From: Akebia trifoliata
Lineage: Eukaryota > Streptophyta > Magnoliopsida > Ranunculales > Lardizabalaceae
Reading direction: 5' to 3'
Assembly (NCBI GenBank): GCA_017979445.1
Contig: CM030704.1
Location: 10,275,658-10,339,657 of the forward strand
Length of the DNA stretch: 64,000 nucleotides
The position numbers and the translations under genes are program-made. The notes under the pieces were generated by a model. It was not told the DNA's origin, did no database searches, and saw only the letters and a program-made list of their open reading frames with translations. Each line of letters starts with the position of its first letter. The stretch's first letter is position 1. Shown in pieces: positions 52,995-63,479 of this stretch.

Positions 52995-54231
52995 TGATAA
53001 GGATCTAGAAAGTCATTTTTAGAACCATAATTACATAGACTTTATCCATAAATTAAATACTAAATCCCCTAATTAGACACAATGCATATTTAGTTCATAT
53101 TTATCATCATTTTCAATTTAATTATGTAATTCAAAACTAATTACTGTTATTTACGTGTAATAGAAATTATTCGCAAAGTTCCAAGGCGAATAAAAAAATT
53201 TCGAAGTTACCACATTGATTCAGGATCTACAATAAAACCGTGGATTAAAATTCATGTGAATTGACCAAAACTTTACAGTGGTGCCATTGTCAATGGCAGT
53301 GGCGTGGTCAACGAAGAAAGTCAAGTCTCGAAATTCATATTGAAGCTTGACGGCTAAAAGACATTCGTATTGAAATAAGACTTTGGTATTTTTGTAATCA
53401 CAAAATGCTTCCGAAATCCTAATTATCTAAGAAATCCTAATCTGGTCTCTTTATAAATAGGAGATTTGACTAAAGGGCATATCATCTAGGAGATCTCCAA
53501 TTTCCCCTGGAGGTCAACTTCTTTTTCTCTTATTTTAATTTAGGTTTTTATATTTTTTTTTCTTAGTGTTACGAAAATTGTAAGAAGCCTCTACCGGTTT
53601 CAAGTCAAGAAGTAATAAAGATAATTTATTTCTCTCATATCTTTTCCTTTTCTTGCTTTCTTTACTCTATTTTTTCTTTATTGTTCTTGAGATGACTATT
53701 GGCTAAATCTTTGTTTGATCAATTGAGGAAGCCTAAGCAAGATTTGTTAATGTTTGACTGTTCTCGAAATTGCTTCATAACTTTATTGTGATAATGTTAG
53801 GTTTGTATTATTAAGTTAACCATTGAATGTTTCTCAAGAAAAATCATGCTCTACAGATAATAGTTAATGTTTACCTAATAATCTCGGCCTAAACTATTGC
53901 ATGCTTTTGATCTTGTTTATATTCTAACTGTTTGATTTTTCGATCCTAAAACATTAGCTTTGTTTAGTGGATCAAGATAATTAGAGAACCAAAATTCATT
54001 AATAAAGTTTGTGAAGGTGGATCCAATTCATATTTTTATTTTTATTTTATTTTATTTTAGTAGTTTATTTTAGATAAATCATCTCTTACAAATTATTTTT
54101 AAATCGGTTATGTAAACTTGAAATGGATTGGAAGTAAAAATAAATTGGATTAACATTGTCTTTGTGGTTTGACCCTTGCTTGCTAAGGTTTTCTTTTGTT
54201 ATTTATTTTATCATCATTTATAGCTTGAATA
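52995..54231 (+). repeat. 3' LTR of A2 (1,237 bp)
   Basis: Starts TGATAAGGATCTAG and ends GCTTGAATA (CA has become TA), followed by the GCTAG duplicate. TATA at 53452-53459. Confidence 0.9.
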
Positions 54232-54236
54232 GCTAG

Positions 54237-54596
54237 TACCCTGAAAAGGCACCCTACCAGGAGTAGAACCTGGATCCATTTAACGTCAGTCAGTAACACG
54301 AAAATCCAATTAAGGGTCAACCTTCTAATCATGGATGGACAACAACTAGTAATTATGTTGCATGATCGCAAATCAGTTTTGGCTATGATTCCCATGCTTT
54401 CCATAACAAGAAATCCAATCACTTAAGATTAAACGTCAAGGCTAGGCTATTGTAAGACAGGGAAAATGTGTGGAAGAAGATTGATATAAAGCTTATGGAA
54501 GAAGATAGGTCATGTTTTCTAAGAAAAAACATCTTCCAAATGGAAGTAGTGGAAAATATATTTTCTATGAAAAACTTAGAGGAAAATTAAATTTCT
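54237..54596. other. Short unassigned stretch between A2 and A4
   Basis: No coding signal. A tRNA T-loop-like AGTAGAACCTGGATCC is at about 54260-54276, without a partner A-box. Confidence 0.4.
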
Positions 54597-56760
54597 TACA
54601 AAGGATGAGTACGAGGGTTGCCTCCCGAAAGTTCTAAGTTTTACTTATTCAGTTAAACTGGGCTATGTTAAACCTATAAGGGCTTGAAAATCTTAGTTTC
54701 ATGGGTTTCCTTCTAAGAAGCACTAAGTTTTATGTTTTTAATCAGACAAATTCTGAAATAATTGACACTGGGTAAATTGGGTTGATGAGTAAAATTCTTT
54801 CTTTATTTGGAATGGGTAATTTGAGGAAAGGCTTTAGGCGTTGACCATTAACTTGAAAGGTGTTGCCACCTTTGAGATTTTAGACTTCAATAGCAACATG
54901 ATGGTGGACTATTTGAATAAACGTAGAGCCCTTTCCATCGAGACTTAAGCTTCCCAAGAAAGAGGTCAAGCTGAGTGTTGTAGAACAACTTTTTCTGGTC
55001 AGGGAAAAACATTTTCCTAGAGATGTGCCCTATCATATAGGGCTTTGGTACATTCCATTTACCTCTTTGTTGTGTTATAAGAATCATTTCTGAGTTCTTC
55101 TAACTCGTCCAGTTGTAATTTTCTCTAAATTAACTTGTCAAGATCAAAATTTAAACCTCTAAATTTCCCAATAAACAGAATGTTCTAACTCTACAGGAAG
55201 ATGAAAAGTCTTCCCAAAAATTAGTCAATAAGACGACATGCCTATTGGAGTTATTGAAAGTTGTTTAGTACGCTCACAGAACATCATTCAAATGGGGCGA
55301 CCAATCCTTTCTTGATGGATTCACGATTTTTTCCATAATGATTTTAGTTTCTTTCGTGGAAATTTCTACCTGCCCATTGGCTTGTCAGTGGTATGGTGTG
55401 GTGTCCTTACATGTTATAAGGAATTTCCTTATTAAAGCATCAAAAAGCCCATTGCAAAGTGGGAGCCTCCATCACTTATAGTGGCACCAGAAGTATTAAA
55501 TCTTGAAAAGATGGTATTTTTTAGGAAATTGACCACAACTCTATGGTCATTAGAGTTACATGCAGCCCTTCTCTACCCATTTAGTTACATAATCCACAAC
55601 AACTAGAATGAATTTGTAACCTTGAAAAGCTGGGAATGGTCCCATTAATTGATGTTACAAACGTCGAAGTTTTCAATGGCTAGGATGGGTTGTTGAGGCA
55701 TCTCATTTTCTTTGAAAATTTTGCCAAGCCTTTAACAGTTGTCACAATCTTTGCAAAAATTACATGAATAACGGACAATGATAGACTAATAAAATTTACT
55801 TTACAAATTTTTGCAACAATCTTTTTACCATTGAAGTGATCACCACATGCATGATTGTGGTAAAAGGATATGATACTCGGTTGGTCTGACTCAGGAATGC
55901 AATGTTTTATTATCTGATCAACACAGTATTTAAAAAAGTAAGGATCAATGCTAAAAAACGGAGTTTCTTTTGCTTTTTCCAAGAATTGGATACTTGTTCT
56001 ACGACAAGGTAGTTGACATTGTTAGTATGACGTCAAGTTCTAGAAACTGACACAACCATGAGTTGTTCATCAGGAAATGTTTCAAGAATTAGTAAAGAAT
56101 TATTAAGAGACTCTACAATTAGCTTAGAAAGATGATCGGCAACCACATTTTCTACCCCCTTCTTGTATCAAATTTTGAGATCAAATTCTTGTCGCAAAAA
56201 AATCCATCGGATTAGTCGAGCCATTGCATCCTTCTTTGTGAGAGGGTATTTAAATGCAGCATGATTTGGGAAGACTACAACCTTGAATCCTTTGAGGTAA
56301 GGACGAAATTTGTCTAAAGTGTGGACAGTAGCCAACAACTCACTATCTGTGGTAAAGTAATTGAGTTGGGGGAACTTTGAGAGTCTTACTCACATAATGA
56401 ATAGCATGAGGCAATTTGTTGACTCGTTTTCCTACAACAGTGCCTATACCATAGTTAGATGCATCCTATATGACTTCAAAGGAGACATTCAAATCAGGCA
56501 GTCGAATGGTAGGTGTGAAAGTGAGTTCATCCTTAAGCTTTCCAAAAGCATTTACACATTCAAAAGTGCACTTAAAAGAGACATATTTGGCCAAAAGGTT
56601 AAAAAGAGGTATCGAGATTTTCCCAAAATCTCTGATGAATTGTCAGTAAAATCCAATGTGTCCCAGGAATGAGAGCACTTCTTTGACGATTGTGGGAGGT
56701 GGAAGATTGGCAATTAAGCCAAAACATTTTTCCTGGGAACAAGGCTAATTTGTTCGTCGG
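54597..56760 (-). pseudogene. Gypsy (Athila-group) pol remnant A4: RNase H and integrase
   Basis: On the minus strand, from right to left: the end of RT with VLSFLGHIGFY-like remnants at about 56690-56640, RNase H linker pieces at about 56500-56200, the integrase zinc-finger region FKYCVDQIIKHCIP...FYHNHACGDHFNGKKIVAKI at 55930-55800, integrase catalytic fragments at about 55600-55200 on several frames, and the C-terminal domain LFLGKLKSRWKGL at about 54960-54920. The GGGTTGCCTCCCGAAAG block at 54612-54630 marks the end of integrase as in A1 and A3. Stops everywhere. A separate, older insertion from A2. Confidence 0.75.
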
Positions 56761-56779
56761 TATTTTCGATGATTCTTTT

Positions 56780-57990
56780 GATAGAATAAATAAATATGTC
56801 CTTAATTATTTGGGTAAGTAAAAGGTCGAATTTATATAGAAAATGAGGGTTATCAATTTTTAACAAAAATAAACAAGTTTAAAATTAATTTTTTTCTTTT
56901 AAAATATTCACAACTAGGAATTTAATTGTAGAATTTAAAGACAGAATTATAAATAAAGCAATTAAAGGAAGAAAGTAAGTAAGTAGTAAATGAAAGCAAG
57001 TAAATAAAAGAAAACATAAAGGGAGTTGAATTCGCCATGAAATGAGTGCAAAGTTAGTGTTAGTAATTAAGTTATGTCCCTTGAATTACTCGGGTTAAGA
57101 CTCCAGTAATGATTCTAAACCCCAAAGACAGAAATTTAAATTCCAATAGTCCAAGTCCAAAGATTCCTTCCCTTCCCGAGTCATAATTCCTAATGATTTA
57201 AAATAAGTTTCGAGCATCGATCATAAAGGGATTTAAATTAAGGATAATCAATAAAGAAAGGTGTTAAAAAAATTACAATTTAGAATTTAATTGTGAAATG
57301 AACCATATTATTCTTTAAAACATTTTGGGACATAATTTAAATTGCTAAACTAAGCTTACACTTAATCAAGGATTCATCGCTTTCCTAAATGGGAAGATTT
57401 AGCCGATCATCGCAAGTTCAATGTTGCAAATTAAAATATAAGAGAAATAGAAAAGAAAAAAAGAGATAGAGAAAATTGAGGTTTCGATTAATCTTGATCT
57501 TTACATTACAACGGCATCGAGATTTTCAATCTTTTTGATGTGTAAGGTGTAAAGTATGTAATTGAGTGGTTTTTATAGGAAATATGAATGAATTATTTAA
57601 TTAGAGTGGAGAAAGCATGAGTGAGAAATTTGGATTTTTTTATTATTGTTGAAACATAGAGGAGGGAATAAAGAATAATTGAGGAGCTTGGGATGGGTTG
57701 ATGGGTTTTGGGTGGGGTTGGATGACGAGTTTTGGGTGAATTGGGTTTGATGATGGGTTTGGGCTTTAATGTCCATTGGGTACAATTAAGTGAAAAAGTC
57801 CAAGGCTTTATAAATTGAACTGGAGAAACCCAAATTGATGGGTTTGGGCTTTAATGTCTCTTTGACTTCAGTCTGCCTTTTTTGACCATTGTATTTCTTC
57901 CGTTATGGTAGTCTCTTCTTCTCCTTAAACAATAAATGCATATCTAATTAATTTTTGAAACGAAATCAAACAAGAACTAACCTTGAAATG
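56780..57990 (-). repeat. LTR-like AT-rich sequence next to A4
   Basis: No ORF. Base composition and internal features (AAGCAATTAAAGGAAGAAAGTAA, a minus-strand TATA near 57565-57578 from TTTTTATAGG, GATGGGTTTGGGCTTTAATGTC repeated at about 57754 and 57838) look like an LTR of a minus-strand Gypsy element, but I cannot define ends or find a partner. It may be the 5' LTR side of A4 after deletion of gag. Confidence 0.3.
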
Positions 57991-58356
57991 GAGTAAGTTT
58001 GGGCTTGGCCAATAAAATTATACATTTCCAAAGAAGGCCTAAGTTATGTGGATGTGTAAACATCAATGAGGACTATTGGAATGTTGAGCAAAACAGTTCA
58101 CTCTACTCTTTTGAAACCAAGGGAGCAATAAATGTATATATATATTTGACAAACTCGAAAAGTGAAAAAGGGTGGGGAATCTAATTCTAACATTTAAACT
58201 ACAGATCATGCCCCCTGTGTAGCATGCTGAAAACACAATTCATTATAGCGAGATGGTGTTTTCCCATTCTAAATATTAGTTCTTGTCTGGCTTCTTTTCA
58301 ATAATGAATTAGGCATGCACTATATTGTTTGATGGAAAGAAATGACTTACTTAATA
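57991..58356. other. Unassigned intergenic DNA
   Basis: Nothing recognised on either strand. A 61-codon frame at 57999-58184 has no homology signal. Confidence 0.3.
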
Positions 58357-58672
58357 GGGAAGTGTTTGCAGGCCCTGAAGAGAGCCAAACATTGTGCCAA
58401 ACATTTTTCAAAATAGGGATTAGATGTTTCAGAATGGGCTGATTTTTCGTAAGGATGATCTCTTCCAAAAATCAGCTCATTCCAAAACTTCTATCCCTAC
58501 TTTGCAAGTTGAAGAATTGTGGACCGTTCGATTTTGTAATCCACTTTTGGTGGTGTTAGATGTAGAGATCATCCTTACCAAAAAACACCCAATCTGAAAC
58601 TTCTAACCCATACATTGAAATTTTTTTTGGCACAATGTTTGGCTCTCTTCAGGGCGCTTCCGAATGCCACCC
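58357..58672. mobile_element. Miniature inverted-repeat element (MITE), ~316 bp
   Basis: The left arm starting near 58371 (GGCCCTGAAGAGAGCC, AAACATTGTGCC, then GTTTCAGA.TGGG and AAGGATGATCTC) is reverse-complementary to the right arm ending near 58655 for about 85-95 bases with a few mismatches. A second palindrome lies inside: GTTTCAGAATGGGCTGATTTTT pairs with AAAATCAGCTCATTCCAAAAC at about 58475. The outer ends read GGGAAGTGTTTGC and, reversed, GGGTGGCATTCGG. TTAATA occurs on both sides (58351-58356 and 58676-58681), but three Ts intervene on the right, so the duplication is not settled. Confidence 0.7.
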
Positions 58673-59049
58673 TTTTTAATATGTATAATGCTTATTTTTA
58701 TTTTTTTTTGGTCAAACACTGTTCAACTCTTGTATGTTAAATACCCTAAATGAATGAAATTTTATTGAATGAAATGAAAATATTTACATCATGGTTCATA
58801 ATTTAATTATATCCATCCAATAGTACACAAAAGAAGAAACAAAAAAAAAAATTGTTTGGTATTTTACAATCAATCCCCTCAATCATTTTGGAGAAAAGCA
58901 AAAATTGATCAATTGATCTAATTTTTAAAGAACGGAGAATAACTATCGCATAATCACTACTATCAATACTGCTGCCGTTACCTATTTTGTATGATTTGCC
59001 CAAGTTATCTTAAAGATTATAGGTGATAATCTTTTTTCCCTTTTCAGTA
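58673..59049. other. Unassigned AT-rich DNA
   Basis: Poly-T and TTTTATTGAATGAAATG stretches. No gene recognised. Confidence 0.3.
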
Positions 59050-59389
59050 TGTGGTTTGAACTGAGCTTCGTTTCCTGTAGGTACGGGTTTCTGCATGAAA
59101 GGAATCAAATGGGATTCGGAGTTTTTGTATATTTGATCCAACATGAAGAGAAAGTGAATGCTTGACAAAGTCCATGAAAGTTTCCCTTTTCAGTTCCATT
59201 CTTGTAAATAGCCCAAATGTATCTCCATCTTTTAGATAAAACACTAGTTACGACAATGTCCTTGTGTGATAGAAAGGAGATAATGTGACCGCATATTTCA
59301 TCTGGTAAGCAACTAATTCTATCATCATCTCCTAAAATCGGAAAATTTGGACAACATATTCTCTCCAATCGGAAAATCCAATACCACAA
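59050..59389 (-). pseudogene. F-box (FBD/LRR-type) gene fragment
   Basis: On the minus strand from about 59325 one frame reads DDDRISCLPDEICGHIISFL then SHKDIVVTSVLSKRWRYIWA, a textbook plant F-box that would bind SKP1 in an SCF ubiquitin ligase. The following LRR-type segment (ETFMDFVKHSLSLHVGSNIQ, KLRIPFDSFH) is in another frame, so a shift lies between about 59180 and 59230, where a stretch normally present between the two segments also seems to be missing. The sequence ends near 59050, far short of the usual ~400 residues. The upstream 30 residues (MWYWIFRLERICCP) are not typical. Pseudogene. Confidence 0.8.
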
Positions 59390-60602
59390 GTAAAGAGCCC
59401 AAAAACCCTGTTCAAAACAATATTCTAATACATTTAGTTAAGATTTCATGCCATAATTGGTTCTTATAGGCATATTATCAAACAGGTTGTAACAAAATGA
59501 TAAATCACCAAAAAAAAAAAAAAAATCCAAATGAATAAAATGAAATAAAAGAGATTTGAATTAGCAAAAATATTGAATCAATTATATGCTTTGCTTTAAA
59601 AATCTACGCTTGGGCCTTGTTTTAGGGCTTCCAAGTTGATTTTTTTTTTGTCCCAGTTTTGACCAATATAAGTTACTATCTTTTTTTCTTGGGATCCACC
59701 TGTATGTGAGTTATTCTCATTTTTCACCATTATGTTTATTATCAAAGAAAATAAAACATGTTTATCATATAGTAAAAAAAATTATTTATCTTATAATACT
59801 TATTAAAAAGGGTAAACCTAGAGTAAATGTTGAATACACTTTAAATCAATTTTTCGGAAGATATGTTATAGAGAAATTGAATTTTTGTGAGGATGATTTC
59901 TAAGGTATAGAGGATTCATTGTTTAGTTAGATCATCTAATAGGATATCTATATTGGCCCTACCAGAGGGAATAATTACAAGGCGTAAGCATATAAAACCT
60001 CAAATATGAGTAGGTTGACTAGAATTCTAGGGCTTGAGAATTACAAGTTGATCTATTGTTACGTTTGGCTTAGATCAAAACCATAGCCCTTGTTTGATGA
60101 ACTTTGTTAGTTGATCAATCCTCTTGACTCACAACCCTAGTTACCCTAATTAAGATTGTTTATTGATCGGATTGTTTTCTAGATGGTTAGACTATGGCTA
60201 TGTCTGGTAATACTTCTGAAGTTTTAAGTCTAAAGTTTAGAGAGTAGATAGCAAACTTCAAAAGTTTCATCCAACATCCCCTATCGCTAGTTCAACAACT
60301 TCTGAATTTTGATTCTAAAGGCTGAAATCTAAAACGAAACGAACGGAAGTAAAACTTCTAAAGCATGAATTTTAAAGGTGGATCACCTCCATTCAGACGT
60401 CAAAAGTGTTACCAAAACACACTATGATAACGATAGAAGGAAAAAAGAAAAATTACAACGTAAAAACTTTCTATGTAAAAATTACAAAAACTGACATAAG
60501 GACGGTGTCGTAACTAGTGTTTTCCATTTTTGTCTCTACATCCAAATAAACAGAACTTAAATGAAAGGAACAGTAACAACTGACCTTCAGTTTTCGAATA
60601 TG
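59390..60602. other. Unassigned intergenic DNA
   Basis: Poly-A and poly-T runs and AT-rich sequence; no coding or repeat family recognised. Confidence 0.3.
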
Positions 60603-60690
60603 GTGGGATCGAACCAGTGACCTCATGGTTGCAATTAACCTCTTTCATCTTGCGAAAATTTTAGGAGATTCTTCAATTGAACTACAACTA
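60603..60690 (-). repeat. tRNA-derived SINE head
   Basis: On the minus strand 60690-60672 gives TAGTTGTAGTTCAATTGAA (A-box) and 60635-60605 gives GAGGTCACTGGTTCGATCCC (B-box, perfect GGTTCGATCC core). The boxes are about 55 bases apart, somewhat long for a tRNA, and the ends do not pair into an acceptor stem. This fits an internal RNA polymerase III promoter of a plant SINE. Confidence 0.6.
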
Positions 60691-60847
60691 CAAGCACAAA
60701 ATTTAATAAAGATAAAACTTTCAACAATGAAAAAGTAAATAAGATGGCAAAATTTTTTTTAATTCTGAAGTAAGTCCAAGGGCACCTCACACCAGCAAAA
60801 TTGTTTTATCTTATATGAGTTGAATGATTTGGAATGATGGTTAGGAA

Positions 60848-61035
60848 ATCATCCTCCTAAAAAATCAGCCCATTCTGAAACTTCTAATCCCATCGAAACA
60901 AGTTGAAGAATTGTAAATCAGCAATTTTTGATGGGGTTTGAAGTTTCAGAATGAGCTGATTTTTAGAAAGCATGATCTCCTCGCCAAATAGATCATCTTG
61001 ACCAAAAATCAGCCTATTCCAAAACTTCTAATCCA
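60848..61035. mobile_element. Second copy of the palindromic MITE family
   Basis: The left arm 60848-60891 (CATCCTCCTAAAAAATCAGC, CCATTCTGAAACTTCTAATCCC) is reverse-complementary to 60933-60980 (GGGTTTGAAGTTTCAGAATG, AGCTGATTTTTAGAAAGCATGAT). A third AAAAATCAGCCTATTCC block follows at 61003-61035. The loop AAGTTGAAGAATTGTAAATC matches the loop of the 58.4 kb element (AAGTTGAAGAATTGTGGACC), so the two belong to one family. The outer ends are less clear. Confidence 0.65.
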
Positions 61036-63317
61036 ATAATACAAAAAAAAAAAAAAAAAAAAAAAAAAGAACATTGGCTATGGTGTGGGGGTGCCCTTGG
61101 TAATTGGGGTGCCTTTAACCCTACCCAAAAACTAGAGAGACTAAGCAATACTAAAAGACGTCTTGGATAGATATTTCCACATATAATTTTTTTTCTTTTA
61201 AAAAAAAAATTAAAATTAACAACTATGAATACCATCAAAAGACCATTTAACGAGCTTGCTTTTTTTTTTTTTTTAGTTTTTTGCCAATCACCTAGATTTT
61301 CCAATTGAGATCCCCCTAGGTTTCTTAAATAATAGATTTTATTATTAAAGATAGAGGTTATCTGAATAAAAAATATATTTTCTTTTCATAAAAGTATATT
61401 TTCACAATCTACAAACTCTACTTTGTTGGATCTAATTTTAACACTTGATAGACTAAATCGAGTTGAGAAATTATGACCTAAATTAAATAAAAGTGAACGA
61501 AATACAACCATTTATATATTTAGACTAGAAAAGATCAGTACAAGAAGCTTTCCATAACACAAACCAACAACCAGCAGATTTAGAGCAGAGCGAAACAACA
61601 TCTCACCATGGATGGAAAAATAACTCGTTCGTTGACCGCGAGCCTTCAAAGGAGAATGAAAAACTTTTGTTTTTTACTAACCAAAGCGATTAAGACAGAA
61701 AAAAGAAATGAGATAGGGTTTAGGGTTAAAATAGGAGATATTTATAGGAAATGAGTTAGGGTTTTGATGGATCCCAAAACTTCCTATATTTTGGTAGGGT
61801 GAGATTTTGTTCGAGAGAAAATTTACAATAAATGTGACACGTCATATAAAGGAAAGGGCAGATTTCGGTGGTGAAAAAAAAAAAAAAACTTCCTTATATG
61901 AGGAGGCCGCATGAGATTTTGGTGGGATTTTGTATAAGTGGCCAAATTATTACTATAACTGCGACACATCAAATCATATAAAAGTAAAAAAAAGGAAGAT
62001 TTCGGTGGGATTTTGTTTCAACAAACCAAGAATTAAGGGGTATTTTGGGTATTTAACTTTTCAAAGTTTTCTCCAACTTTTCTTCAAATTTTTTGTGTTC
62101 TTTTCTTATTTTTTACACAATGATTATAAAATACGACCACTATCTCGTGTCTTGAACATAACTTCATCAATTATATTTTATAAAATAAATTATAATTTTA
62201 GGATTATAAATGAATTTATTAATTATTTAATATTAACTTTAAGGATTTATCTCATTTGGGATGACTTGGCCAAGTCAACTCAGTAGTGAGGGACTAGATG
62301 TCTTCCATAGTAGAAATACAAGGAGTAGGGAAAATTGAAATGGATTTGGTGAAAGTATAAAATTTTGAATATCCAAGATAACCTTGACTTCTTGTTTAAG
62401 GTGAATTGGAAACAAAGTTCCATCAAAATCATCTTTCTTTCCTCTTTACATTGTGTCACATTGTGAGTTATCTTGGTTTTGAACGTTTTTTTAAGCAATT
62501 CTTTGTAAGGTGTCAATAGGTACCCATTTAACCGAACTGGAACCTAATAGTTCTATCCAACGAGTAGCTGTGGGGTACTTGGACCCCATTTATTTTGCCA
62601 TTTCTTTTAAAATAAAGATTTACGGTATTCTTTTAGTTCGAAATTAATGCATGTTATGTAAAGTTCTTCAATTTTCATATAAATTGTTGATTGGAGCTTA
62701 AAATGAGTTACAACTTCTATAAAATTATTCCTTTTCAATAGGATAAATTTTTACTTTTTTGAAAAACTCATTAACTTATATATTTAGTATAACTAAAGTT
62801 ATTAATTTTGGAGATCATATGTTAATTTTTTGAAAGAACAAAAGTTTTATAATGATTCAAAATAATTTTTTACTCATTTGATCTTGAGAATCTGACATGG
62901 GTACTTGTGTCTTTTGGTGGTACTGATTCTGATTCCATTAATTTTGGAATCGAACCTGGATCCGAAAAGAACCAGAACGGAATTAAATATAATAATTTTA
63001 GTTCTAAGTTTGCTAAGGAAATGTTTGATGGACTAGTTATGCATGCTGCACTGGTTAGATTTGTTCTTAACTTTTTATTTAATTAGAAATTTAGTTCTCT
63101 ATTTTGGTTAGTTTGTATTTTGTTTCCATGTGAAAGAGAGAAAAACATTTAATTTGCTTTCAAAACTTCATGAGATGCACATTTCATGATCGGTATGTGA
63201 TGCAATCTTGTGAATTTGTTCATGCTGATATTATATATATCTTCCATGCTAATTTATAAGTATGTTGAAGTTCCACAATCAAGATTGTTTCCTGTTGACA
63301 TTTTGTCTCTTCTCCAG
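61036..63317. other. Unassigned AT-rich intergenic or intronic DNA
   Basis: An A run of about 25 at 61042-61067, other homopolymers and no recognisable gene. A 118-codon plus-strand frame at 61930 is Phe/Tyr/Asn/Ile-rich as expected of random AT-rich DNA and is not counted as a gene. The last ~100 bases precede a good splice acceptor and may be intron. Confidence 0.4.
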
Positions 63318-63479
63318 TTGTCAGAACTATGTAATCTTATCCGGGAGTTAAAGGTTATTATTTATGGCAATAGCGAATTAGAGCCAGTTTTAGAAGCTTT
63401 TGCACAATTGACGAATGAATTTTTTTGAGAGAACACACTATGTCTTCCTATTATTTGTCTTCCAAAGCTGAACTTGGAG
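63318..63479 (+). pseudogene. Exon of a MO25-like (CAB39) gene with a nonsense codon
   Basis: MO25 proteins are helical-repeat scaffolds that activate STE20/LKB1-type kinases. A 162 bp segment bounded by TTCTCCAG and GTAAGC, phase 0 on both sides, encodes [36 protein letters not shown], stop, ENTLCLPIICLPKLNLE. The ELC.NIRELK..LYG...EPV.EA.AQLT.EFF.ENT pattern is the N-terminal MO25 helix pair of plant homologues. The TGA at 63426-63428 replaces what is normally Arg before ENT. The preceding exon is not found; the next would be beyond 63480, and the window ends with CTTTCAG, a plausible acceptor. Either a pseudogene or a decayed duplicate; the assignment is from remembered family motifs. Confidence 0.65.

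Larger units (their letters stand above)
42398..54231 (+). mobile_element. Athila-type element A2 lacking gag-pol, carrying Copia C2
   Basis: LTRs 42398-43644 and 52995-54231 are flanked by perfect GCTAG (42393-42397 and 54232-54236). Without C2 and its duplicate the element is about 6.8 kb. Between the PBS and the end of the env-position ORF (about 51560) there are no gag, RT or integrase motifs, only AT-rich remnants, so this was non-autonomous or was stripped later. The 3' noncoding half aligns with A1. The LTRs differ at perhaps 15% of positions in the first 250 bases, so the insertion is old. Confidence 0.92.

Noticed and set aside
54245..54330. Possible tRNA (AGTAGAACCTGGATCC)
   Set aside because: Only a B-box-like string; no A-box at a suitable distance and no acceptor stem.
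61930..62286. 118-codon plus-strand open frame
   Set aside because: Phe/Tyr/Ile/Asn-rich product of AT-rich DNA, no motif, no promoter context.
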